Assembly (NCBI GenBank): GCA_035544895.1
Contig: DASZZM010000039.1
Coordinates: forward strand, 1-64,000
Source: JASLEW01 sp035544895
GTDB lineage: Bacteria > Acidobacteriota > Thermoanaerobaculia > Multivoradales > UBA5704
Length of the DNA stretch: 64,000 bases
Direction: 5' to 3'
A program made the position numbers and the translations under genes. The notes under the pieces are model-generated. The model saw nothing but the letters and a program-made list of their open reading frames with translations. It ran no database searches and was not told where the DNA came from. Of the stretch, positions 43,371 through 49,762 are shown piece by piece (within the stretch, counting starts at the first letter, position 1; the number at the start of each line of letters is the position of its first letter).

Positions 43371-44578
43371 CACTCAGGGTCGATCTCAAGGCAGGAAGGG
43401 ATAAGGCGGTGCGGGAGGGGCACCCATGGGTGTTCTCGGGGGCGGTGTCGCGGGTGGGGGGGCCGGAGGGGGCGCCGCTGGCGCAGGTGTTTGACGCGGC
43501 CGGCGTGTTGCTGGGTGTTGGGTTCTATAGCCCGCGGTCGCAGATCAGGGTGCGGATGGTGGGGGGGCCGGAGGCGGTCGTTGGCCGGGAGCTGTTCGGT
43601 GCGCGGCTGGGGGCGGCGCTGGAGCTGCGGCGGGTGGTGGTTCCGGCGGAGACGACGGGGTACCGGGTGGTCAATGCGGAAGGGGATTGGCTGCCGGGGT
43701 GGACGGTCGACAGGTTCGGCGAGGTGTTGGTGAGCCAGATCACGCTGGCGGGGCTGGAGGCGGTGCGGGAGGAGGCCTATGGGGCACTGCGGGAGGTGAT
43801 GCCGGGTGGCAGGGTGGTGCAAGCCAACGCGGTGCCGGCGCGGCGGGCAGAGGGGCTTCATGTAAGACCGGTTACCGAGGAGATCGGCGCGGAGCTCGAG
43901 GGCGGCGCGGGGAGAGAGGGCGGAGACGAGGCGGCGTTCGTCGAGTCGGGGCTGGCGTTCACCGCGGAGGTCGCGGGCGGGCAGAAGACGGGGTTTTATT
44001 GCGATCAGCGGGAGAACCGGCGGCTGGCGGAGCGGCTGGCGGGCGGCCGCGCGGTGCTCGACCTGTTTGCGCACAGCGGCGCTTTCGGTCTCTATGCCTT
44101 GCGCGGCGGCGCCAGGCAGGTCACTCATGTCGAGTCGTCGGCGAAGCTGATCGAGCGGGGGCGGCGGCACTACGCGGCCAACCGGGAGCGGGGGCTGGAC
44201 GAGAGCCGGGTCGAGTGGGTGCGGGCCAACGTGTGGGAGGACCTGCGCCAGCGCACCGGCAGCTACGACATGGTGATCTGCGACCCGCCGCCGCTGGTGC
44301 GCAAGCGGCAGGACCTGGCGGCCGCGGCGCGCGCCTATAAGGACCTCAACCGGCTGGCCCTGCTGCGGCTGGCGCCCGGCGGGCTGCTGCTGACCTTCAC
44401 CTGCAGCGGCGCGGTCGACGCCAAGCTGTTCCGCCAGATCCTCTTCGCCGCCGCCGTGGAGGCCGGAGCGCGCGTCGCCCTGCTCGCCCAGCTCGGCGCC
44501 GGCCCCGATCATCCTGTCGCCATCACCCATCCCCAGGGCGAGTACCTGAAGGGATGGCTCATGGCGGTGCAGGGCTAG
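43367..44578 (+). CDS. rlmI: RlmI-like 23S rRNA (cytosine-5) methyltransferase
   Basis: About 403 residues if it starts at CTG 43367, overlapping the previous stop as CTGA. The expected N-terminus, LRVDLKAGRDKAVREGHPWVFSGAV, is the PUA domain of RlmI and begins there, and there is no ATG/GTG/TTG nearby; GTG 43409 is the fallback (389 residues) but would cut the PUA domain. The SAM fold has VLDLFAHSGAFGLYAL and the catalytic MVICDPPPLVRKR plus TFTCSG cysteine. RlmI methylates C1962 of 23S rRNA in E. coli. The first ~280 codons prefer G-ending codons, unlike the neighbours. Confidence 0.87.
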   Translation: MTLRVDLKAGRDKAVREGHPWVFSGAVSRVGGPEGAPLAQVFDAAGVLLGVGFYSPRSQIRVRMVGGPEAVVGRELFGARLGAALELRRVVVPAETTGYRVVNAEGDWLPGWTVDRFGEVLVSQITLAGLEAVREEAYGALREVMPGGRVVQANAVPARRAEGLHVRPVTEEIGAELEGGAGREGGDEAAFVESGLAFTAEVAGGQKTGFYCDQRENRRLAERLAGGRAVLDLFAHSGAFGLYALRGGARQVTHVESSAKLIERGRRHYAANRERGLDESRVEWVRANVWEDLRQRTGSYDMVICDPPPLVRKRQDLAAAARAYKDLNRLALLRLAPGGLLLTFTCSGAVDAKLFRQILFAAAVEAGARVALLAQLGAGPDHPVAITHPQGEYLKGWLMAVQG

Positions 44579-44672
44579 GGTCCTGCTCGATCACGATCTC
44601 GCTGCCGCCGGCCGCGGCGGGCGCGCAGGCGGCGGCTACAGAGAAGATGGCGGCAATGGCTCGGGCCCTCAT
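44559..44672 (-). CDS. Possible 37-residue secreted micropeptide
   Basis: A short frame, ATG 44672 to TGA 44559-44561, is preceded on its strand by AAGGAGG 7 bases upstream, an ideal Shine-Dalgarno. The product starts like a signal peptide (MRARAIAAIFSVAAACAPAA) and ends EIVIEQDPSPAPP. It overlaps the 3' end of the methyltransferase gene by 20 bases. It may be a real small exported peptide or lipoprotein, or the surviving head of a truncated gene. Only the ribosome-binding site and signal-like composition support it. Confidence 0.4.
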   Translation of the reverse strand: MRARAIAAIFSVAAACAPAAAGGSEIVIEQDPSPAPP

Positions 44673-44759
44673 CGTTGCCCTCCTTCGCTGTCGATGCTTC
44701 TTCTACGGTGGGAAAAAGGTTTCTGTCTAGCTGCCTCCACGGGAGAAGACCATAGGCTC

Positions 44760-44788
44760 TTGAGCAACCCGATATGCCATGGTAGCAT
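44760..44788 (+). promoter_or_regulatory. Candidate promoter for the secreted protein gene at 44821
   Basis: -35 TTGAGC (44760-44765), 17-base spacer, -10 TAGCAT (44783-44788, 4/6). It is placed 33 bases before ATG 44821, which has AAAGGAGA ahead of it. Confidence 0.45.
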
Positions 44789-44820
44789 AGAGCTACGTTT
44801 CACCGAAGAAAGGAGAATCC

Positions 44821-45711
44821 ATGGCTGCTCGCTTCGCCGTCCCCGCCGCGCTCGTCTGCCTGGTTGCCGTCCTGGCCGTCCCGGCATCGGCCCAGAACCT
44901 GCTCGTCAACCCCCACTTCGATACCAGCCTCAGCGGCTGGCAGACGGGCGGGGACGTCTCCTGGGACGGCACGCGGGATGCGAACGCCTCGCCCTCGTCC
45001 GGCTCGGCCAAGACGGTCTGGCGGGGGCCAAGTCCTGGCGAGTATCCAGTCCTTGCCCAGTGCGTCCCGGTCACCCCCGGCGCGGTCTACCTGTTCGTCG
45101 GCAAGATCCTCATCCCGCTCGGCCAGACGGCTTCCGGCAGCGCCTCCCTTGTCGTGATCCCCTTTGGCACGAGCGACTGCTCAGGGCCTCTTCCGCCCGG
45201 GCCCCCGCGAGAGACGCCTCCTGTCTTCACTCCCGGCAACTGGACCGTGACGAGCGCGACGATCGCCCCCTTCGGGGCCTCCGTGCTGCTGGCGGCCGCC
45301 GTGGCCCCAAACACCGGAGGCCCCTTCCAGGTCAACTTCGACGACCTGATCCTGGAACTGATCCCGCCGGGAACCTGCATCGACGATGCGCACGACCTCT
45401 GCTTGCTCAACGGCCGTTTCAGGCTCACGGCGACCTTCGATGCGGGCAACGGCAACGCCGGCCAGGCCCGGACGGGAGGGGAGGGCCTGCTCTGGTTCTT
45501 CAGCGCCTCGAACATCGAAGCGGTCGTCAAGATGCTCGACGGGTGCGGCGTGAACCATCACTACTGGTTCTTCGCCGGCGGGCTGACCAACGTCGAGGTG
45601 ACGATCACGGTCACCGATACCCGGACCGGGGTGGCGCGGACCTATCACAACCCGCAAGGCACGCCCTTCGCGCCGATCCAGGACACCGCGGCCTTCGACT
45701 GCACACCCTAG
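44821..45711 (+). CDS. Secreted protein with carbohydrate-binding-module-like N-domain
   Basis: 296 residues, ATG 44821 with AAAGGAGAATCC upstream. The signal peptide ends ASAQN. NLLVNPHFDTSLSGWQ opens a jelly-roll region of the type seen in CBM domains (about residues 25-180). The C-terminal ~110 residues (CLLNGRFRLTATFD..., VVKMLDGCGVNHHYWFFAGGLTNVEVTITVTDT) are a domain that, from memory, recurs in secreted proteins of acidobacterial genomes and has no known function. Exported, probably surface or extracellular. It is followed by the dispersed repeat. Confidence 0.75.
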   Translation: MAARFAVPAALVCLVAVLAVPASAQNLLVNPHFDTSLSGWQTGGDVSWDGTRDANASPSSGSAKTVWRGPSPGEYPVLAQCVPVTPGAVYLFVGKILIPLGQTASGSASLVVIPFGTSDCSGPLPPGPPRETPPVFTPGNWTVTSATIAPFGASVLLAAAVAPNTGGPFQVNFDDLILELIPPGTCIDDAHDLCLLNGRFRLTATFDAGNGNAGQARTGGEGLLWFFSASNIEAVVKMLDGCGVNHHYWFFAGGLTNVEVTITVTDTRTGVARTYHNPQGTPFAPIQDTAAFDCTP

Positions 45712-45750
45712 GCCGGGAGCGCGGCGAGCAGCCGAGAGCTCGTTGGTGCA

Positions 45751-45860
45751 CGAGGGGCGGGGGCGTCCCCTTCCCCCCCGGCGCCGCCGGGAAGGGACCC
45801 GGCGGCTTCAGGAAGCCGGGAAGGGGATCCGGGAGGGGTTGCGGGGGGCGATCCGATAGA
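45751..45860 (-). repeat. Dispersed structured repeat, copy A (intergenic)
   Basis: The reverse complement of this 110-base block matches 50312-50422 inside pheS with about two substitutions and a one-base difference at the end; weaker similarity (GC....AGCAGT..CCGC) continues to about 45895. Internal structure: CCGCCGGG (45784-45791) pairs with CCCGGCGG (45798-45805) around AAGGGA; GGCTTC-CT-GAAGCC and GGGG-ACG-CCCC form further hairpins. It lies between the secreted protein gene and the tRNA-Val promoter. No coding role is evident here. Confidence 0.92.
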
Positions 45861-45912
45861 TGCTTCGAGCAGTTCTCCGCTGCCACATCGCAGCGCTGCT
45901 TCATGCCTGCGG

Positions 45913-45942
45913 TTGACACTGTCGCGCGAGGTTTGTTAGCCT
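45913..45942 (+). promoter_or_regulatory. Promoter of the tRNA-Val genes
   Basis: A perfect -35 TTGACA (45913-45918) is followed after 17-18 bases by TTAGCCT as a weak -10. It lies about 38 bases before the first tRNA, directly beside repeat copy A. Confidence 0.55.
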
Positions 45943-45979
45943 CTGCCTTCCTTGGCAACCGCGCTGGTGTCGGGAGCGA

Positions 45980-46056
45980 AGGCCCGTAGCTCAGCTGGTT
46001 AGAGCGCTACGTTGACATCGTAGAGGTCAGCGGTTCAAGTCCGCTCGGGCCTACCA
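45980..46056 (+). tRNA. tRNA-Val (anticodon GAC)
   Basis: 77 bases with encoded CCA. The acceptor stem AGGCCCG pairs with CGGGCCT, D-arm GCTC/GAGC, anticodon stem CTACG/CGTAG with loop TTGACAT (anticodon GAC), and T-arm with GGTTCAAGTCC. All stems close. It has the same anticodon loop as E. coli tRNA-Val(GAC). Confidence 0.95.
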
Positions 46057-46214
46057 CTGACCGTTGGACGGCCATCCGCCGTGAGGAAAACCGCTGGACC
46101 GGGAGACGACCGCCAGGCAGGAAAAGCTCGAAAGACCTCCGCACCCCACCTTCGTGTCGCCGGCTTTCCCTGCTTTCCCGATCGTTCGCGCAACCCTGGT
46201 TCTCGCCCATGCCC

Positions 46215-46291
46215 AGGCGCTTAGCTCAGCTGGTTAGAGCGCTACCTTCACACGGTAGAGGTCAGCGGTTCGAGCCCGCTAGCGCCTACCA
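46215..46291 (+). tRNA. tRNA-Val (anticodon CAC)
   Basis: 77 bases with encoded CCA. The acceptor AGGCGCT pairs with AGCGCCT, the anticodon stem CTACC/GGTAG has loop TTCACAC (anticodon CAC), and the T-loop is GTTCGAGCC. It follows the first tRNA-Val after 158 bases with no gene between; the D-arms and T-stems are nearly identical, so one is a duplicate of the other with a changed anticodon. CAC reads GUG, a common codon here. Confidence 0.95.
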
Positions 46292-46374
46292 TTGCCCCCG
46301 CTCGTGATCGCCTTCTCGGCGGGCCGCGGCGCGCGGCCCGACAACGGCTGGCCGGCCGCCTCCCTCGCTGTCTG

Positions 46375-48312
46375 ATGGAGACGACGACCGAGGCCCTGCG
46401 CCTCACTCTGCCCGACGGCTCGGTGCGCTCCGTGGCGCCGGGGACCACCGCGCTTGCCGTGGCGGCCGAGATCGGTCCGCGCCTGGCGCGCGACGCGGTC
46501 GGCGCCGAGCTCGACGGCGCGAAGATCGATTTGCGCCAGCCGCTCGAGCGCGGCGGCGCCTTCCGCGTCTTCACCGTCAAGAGCCCGGAAGCCGGCGAGT
46601 TCCTGCGCCACACCGCCGAGCACGTCCTCGCCGACGCGGTCAAGAGGCTGTGGCCGGAGGTCGAGATCGACGTCGGCAGGAAGGACCATACGGAGAAGTT
46701 CCAGTACGACTTTCGCTTCGACCGCGCCTTCACCCCCGACGACCTGGCGAGGATCGAGGACACCATGCGCGAGATCCTTGCCGAGGGGAGCGAGGTCGAG
46801 CGCCTGGAGGTGAGCCGCGCGGAGGCCGAGCGGCTGTTCCGCGAGATGGGCGAGACGCTCAAGATCGAGCGGCTGCGCGAAATCCCGCCGGACGAGCGCA
46901 TCACGCTCTTCCGCCACGGCCGCTTCACCGACCTCTGCCGCGGGCCGCATGCGCAGAGGGTGTCGCAGATCGGCGCCGTCAAGCTGCTCGAGTCCTCGGG
47001 CGTTTTCTGGAAGGGGGACGAGGCCAACGAGCGCTTGCAGCGCATCTTCGGCACGGCCTTCGCCACGGCCGAGGAGCTGGCGCGGTACCAGCAGCGCCTG
47101 GAGGAGGCCAAGGCGCGCGACCATCGCCGCATCGGCCAGGAGCTGGACCTGTTCAGCTTCAGCCCGCACGCTCCGGCCATGCCCTTCTTCCACCCGCGCG
47201 GAGCGCTGATCTACAACGCCCTGGCCGACTACATTCGCGAGCTCTATGCCCGCTACGGCTACGGCGAGGTGATCACACCGCAGATCCTCGACGAAGAGCT
47301 GTGGCAGATCTCGGGCCATCATGCCAACTACGCCGAGAACATGTTCTTCACCGAGGCCGACGAGCGGCGCTTCGCGGTCAAACCGATGAACTGCCCTGCC
47401 GCCTGCCTGGTCTTCGCCACCCGGCTGCGTTCGTACCGCGACCTGCCGATCCGCTACGCGGACTTCGGGCGGCTCCACCGCTACGAGAGGAGCGGAGTCA
47501 CCTCGGGTCTGTTCCGCGTGCGCTCTTTCGCCCAGGACGACGCCCACATCTTCTGCGCCGAGGAGCAGATCGAGAGCGAGCTGGTGGCGGCGGTGGCGAT
47601 GATCCGCGAGGTCTACGACGTTTTCGGTTTCGATCGCGTGGACATCGAGATGTCCACGCGCCCCGAGAAGTCGATCGGTGCGGCCGAGCTGTGGCAGCGC
47701 GCCGAGAGCACCCTCGCCGCGGCCCTCGACGGGCAGGGCATCGCCTACCGGCTCAATCCCGGCGGCGGCGCCTTCTACGGCCCCAAGATCGACTTCCACG
47801 TCGGCGACGCGCTGGGGCGCAACTGGCAGCTCGGCACCGCCCAGCTCGACTACCAGCTGCCGGAGCGCTTCGGCTTGCGTTACGTGGGAGCGGACGGCTC
47901 GGAGCACCCGCCGGTGCTCATCCACCGCACCGTGCTCGGCTCGCTCGAGCGCTTCATGGCCGTCTTGCTCGAGCACACGGCGGGCGCCCTGCCGCTCTGG
48001 CTGGCGCCCGTGCAGGCCGTGGTGCTGCCCATCTCCGAGAAGTTCGCCGAATATGGCGAGCGGGTGCGCGGCGAGCTGGCGGCGGCCGGCATCCGTGTCG
48101 AGCTCGACGCCAGGAACGAGAAGCTCGGCTACAAGATCCGCGAGGCGCAGGTGCAGAAGACGCCTTACATGCTGGTGGCCGGGGCGCGCGAGCAGGAAAA
48201 CGGCACGGTGGCGGTGCGGCGGCGCTCCGGGGATGACCTTGGCGCCCTGCCGATCAGCGCCTTCGTCGAACGGGTCCGCCGGCTGGCCGGCGGGCGGAGC
48301 AGGGAGCTTTGA
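46375..48312 (+). CDS. thrS: Threonyl-tRNA synthetase
   Basis: 645 residues, near the usual length. The N-terminal TGS domain (LRLTLPDGSVRSVAPGTTALAVAAEIG) is followed by the editing domain with RHTAEHVLADAV and the class II core: motif 2 LHRYERSGVTSGLFRVRSFAQDDAHIFC, and zinc ligands in MNCPAACLVF, the DDAH His and LIHRTVLGSLERF. The C-terminal anticodon domain begins VQAVVLPIS. It charges tRNA-Thr and clears Ser-tRNA-Thr. There is no clear Shine-Dalgarno, and no T-box is visible in the 83 bases between the tRNA and the start. It heads thrS-infC-rpmI-rplT-pheS-pheT. Confidence 0.96.
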   Translation: METTTEALRLTLPDGSVRSVAPGTTALAVAAEIGPRLARDAVGAELDGAKIDLRQPLERGGAFRVFTVKSPEAGEFLRHTAEHVLADAVKRLWPEVEIDVGRKDHTEKFQYDFRFDRAFTPDDLARIEDTMREILAEGSEVERLEVSRAEAERLFREMGETLKIERLREIPPDERITLFRHGRFTDLCRGPHAQRVSQIGAVKLLESSGVFWKGDEANERLQRIFGTAFATAEELARYQQRLEEAKARDHRRIGQELDLFSFSPHAPAMPFFHPRGALIYNALADYIRELYARYGYGEVITPQILDEELWQISGHHANYAENMFFTEADERRFAVKPMNCPAACLVFATRLRSYRDLPIRYADFGRLHRYERSGVTSGLFRVRSFAQDDAHIFCAEEQIESELVAAVAMIREVYDVFGFDRVDIEMSTRPEKSIGAAELWQRAESTLAAALDGQGIAYRLNPGGGAFYGPKIDFHVGDALGRNWQLGTAQLDYQLPERFGLRYVGADGSEHPPVLIHRTVLGSLERFMAVLLEHTAGALPLWLAPVQAVVLPISEKFAEYGERVRGELAAAGIRVELDARNEKLGYKIREAQVQKTPYMLVAGAREQENGTVAVRRRSGDDLGALPISAFVERVRRLAGGRSREL

Positions 48313-48322
48313 TCTAGTGTCG

Positions 48323-48343
48323 ACCCGGGATTGAAGTCCGGGT
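48323..48343 (+). promoter_or_regulatory. Hairpin just before the infC ribosome-binding site
   Basis: ACCCGG (48323-48328) pairs with CCGGGT (48338-48343) around a 9-base loop, directly abutting the AAGGGGGGTGA ribosome-binding site (48345-48355). It could tune infC translation or protect the upstream mRNA end. Confidence 0.4.
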
Positions 48344-48362
48344 AAAGGGGGGTGAGCTGAGC

Positions 48363-48896
48363 ATAGATAAGACGACGCGGGTCAACGAGCGCATCAGGGT
48401 TCGCGAGGTGCGCCTGGTCGATGCCGATGGCTCGCAGGCAGGCATCGTGGCGATCGAGGAGGCGTTGCGCCGCGCCCAGGAGCAGGCGCTCGACCTGGTG
48501 GAGGTGGCCCCCACGGCCAAGCCGCCGGTGTGCCGCATCATGGACTTCGGCAAGTTCCTCTATCAGCAGAAGAAGAAGGCGCACGAGTCGAAGAAGAAAC
48601 AGAAGATCATCCACATCAAAGAGGTCAAGTTCCGGCCCAACATCGACGAGCACGACTACGACTTCAAGCTGAAGAACGTGGTTCGCTTCCTGGGCGACGG
48701 GGACAAGGTCAAGGCCACGGTGCAGTTCCGCGGCCGCGAGATGGCGCGCACCGACCTCGGCCACAAGCTGCTCAAGCGGGTGGCGGCAGACGTCGGCGAT
48801 CAGGGGATGCTAGAATCCTCGCCCGAAATGGCCGGCAACCGGATGCACGTCATTTTCGGTCCGCCTCGCCAGGCCGCCAAGAAGCCATCCTCCTGA
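48363..48896 (+). CDS. infC: Translation initiation factor IF-3
   Basis: 177 residues if translation starts at ATA 48363. The conserved IF-3 N-terminus RVNERIRVREVRLVDADG begins just downstream, so the next usable codon, GTG 48408, is too far in. AAGGGGGGTGA lies 8 bases before the ATA, and no ATG/GTG/TTG precedes it in frame. IF-3 discriminates against non-canonical start codons, and infC genes classically use AUU/AUA/AUC starts for autoregulation, which fits. The linker helix is Lys-rich (QQKKKAHESKKKQK), and the C-domain KVKATVQFRGREMAR is intact. Confidence 0.93.
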   Translation: MDKTTRVNERIRVREVRLVDADGSQAGIVAIEEALRRAQEQALDLVEVAPTAKPPVCRIMDFGKFLYQQKKKAHESKKKQKIIHIKEVKFRPNIDEHDYDFKLKNVVRFLGDGDKVKATVQFRGREMARTDLGHKLLKRVAADVGDQGMLESSPEMAGNRMHVIFGPPRQAAKKPSS

Positions 48897-48935
48897 CCCG
48901 AGCGGCGCCAACCAGCACCAGAAAGCGAGTCCCTT

Positions 48936-49130
48936 GTGCCGAAACAGAAGACCCATAAAGGCGCCGCCAAGCGATTCAAAGTCACCGCCGGCGGCAAGGT
49001 GAGGCGGAATCAGGCGATGCACAGCCACATCCTGACCAAGAAGACCACCAAGCGAAAGCGCAACCTGCGCAAGTCGACCGAGGTCTCTCCCGCCTTCGCC
49101 GGGATGATCAAGGAAATGCTGCACAAGTAA
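48936..49130 (+). CDS. rpmI: 50S ribosomal protein L35
   Basis: 64 residues from GTG 48936. PKQKTHKGAAKRFKVTAGGKVRRNQAMHSH and KKTTKRKRNLRKS are L35 signatures. Normal length. It follows infC by 39 bases, the universal infC-rpmI-rplT order. Confidence 0.95.
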   Translation: MPKQKTHKGAAKRFKVTAGGKVRRNQAMHSHILTKKTTKRKRNLRKSTEVSPAFAGMIKEMLHK

Positions 49131-49152
49131 CCGGCAACGCAATCCAAATGCG

Positions 49153-49263
49153 GGCTTCCGGCGGGAACGACCTGCCCACCGGAGGCCGCGGCCCCCGGCT
49201 CCCGGCCAAGCTGGCCGACAACGGAGCCGCGGCGGGCCAGACCGCTCTCCTCCGCACCGGAGG
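49153..49263 (+). promoter_or_regulatory. Three-hairpin structured leader between rpmI and rplT
   Basis: Stem 1 is GGCTTCCGGCGGG (49153-49165) with CCCACCGGAGGCC (49175-49187), 13 positions with one mismatch and one G-U pair. Stem 2 is CGGCCA/TGGCCG (49203-49217). Stem 3 is CCTCCG-CAC-CGGAGG (49249-49263). They fill a 160-base spacer that in most bacteria is only a few tens of bases. L20 represses its own operon by binding mRNA structures in studied species, so an L20 operator is the obvious hypothesis. Confidence 0.55.
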
Positions 49264-49290
49264 GTCCGAGCAGAAACGAGGTTCGCAGAC

Positions 49291-49758
49291 ATGCGTGTCA
49301 AACGTGGCAACAAGAGAACGGAGCGCCGCAAGAAGATCCTCGACAGGGCGAAGGGTTTCTATGGCACCAAGTCCAAGGCCCATCGCATCGCCAAGCTGGC
49401 GGTGGACAAGGCGCTCGGCTATGCCTACCGGGACCGCCGCCAGCGCAAACGCCAGCTGCGCAGCTTGTGGATCGTGCGCATCAACGCCGCCGCGCGCCTG
49501 CACGGCCTGTCGTACAGCCGGCTGATCGCCGGTCTCAAGGCTGCCGGCTGCGAGCTCGACCGCAAGGTGCTGGCCGACCTCGCCGTGCGCGACCCGGCGG
49601 CCTTTGCCGGACTGGCCGAAACGGCTCTAAGCGGCCTGGGGCTCCAGGCGCGCCAGGACACCGGCCTGGGACTCCAGGCGCGCCCAGTTGGCGGCGCGGG
49701 CACGCCAGGCGCCGAGCCAGCCCCCGAGGGGCAGCGCGCCTCCGCCGCGGAGGCGTAA
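49291..49758 (+). CDS. rplT: 50S ribosomal protein L20 with repeat-derived C-terminal extension
   Basis: 155 residues instead of the usual ~118. MRVKRGNKRTERRKKILDRA, GFYGTKSKAHRIAKLAV and SLWIVRINAAARLHGLSYSRLI are unmistakable L20. The normal end is near LADLAVRDPAAFAGLAETA (about residue 113). Beyond it, a tandem 30-base duplication (49633-49692) encodes GLGLQARQDT/GLGLQARPVG and then a Pro/Ala/Gly-rich tail. The extension is probably disordered and solvent-exposed. The pheS start follows after 4 bases. Confidence 0.94.
   Translation: MRVKRGNKRTERRKKILDRAKGFYGTKSKAHRIAKLAVDKALGYAYRDRRQRKRQLRSLWIVRINAAARLHGLSYSRLIAGLKAAGCELDRKVLADLAVRDPAAFAGLAETALSGLGLQARQDTGLGLQARPVGGAGTPGAEPAPEGQRASAAEA
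49633..49692 (+). repeat. 30-base tandem duplication in the rplT 3' end
   Basis: Units 49633-49662 and 49663-49692 share GGCCTGGG-CTCCAGGCGCGCC and encode the two GLGLQAR copies in the L20 tail. Confidence 0.85.
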
Positions 49759-49762
49759 GCGC

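Noticed and set aside
46292..46374. T-box or other leader before thrS
   Set aside because: Only 83 bases lie between the tRNA and the start, with no specifier loop, T-box sequence or antiterminator.
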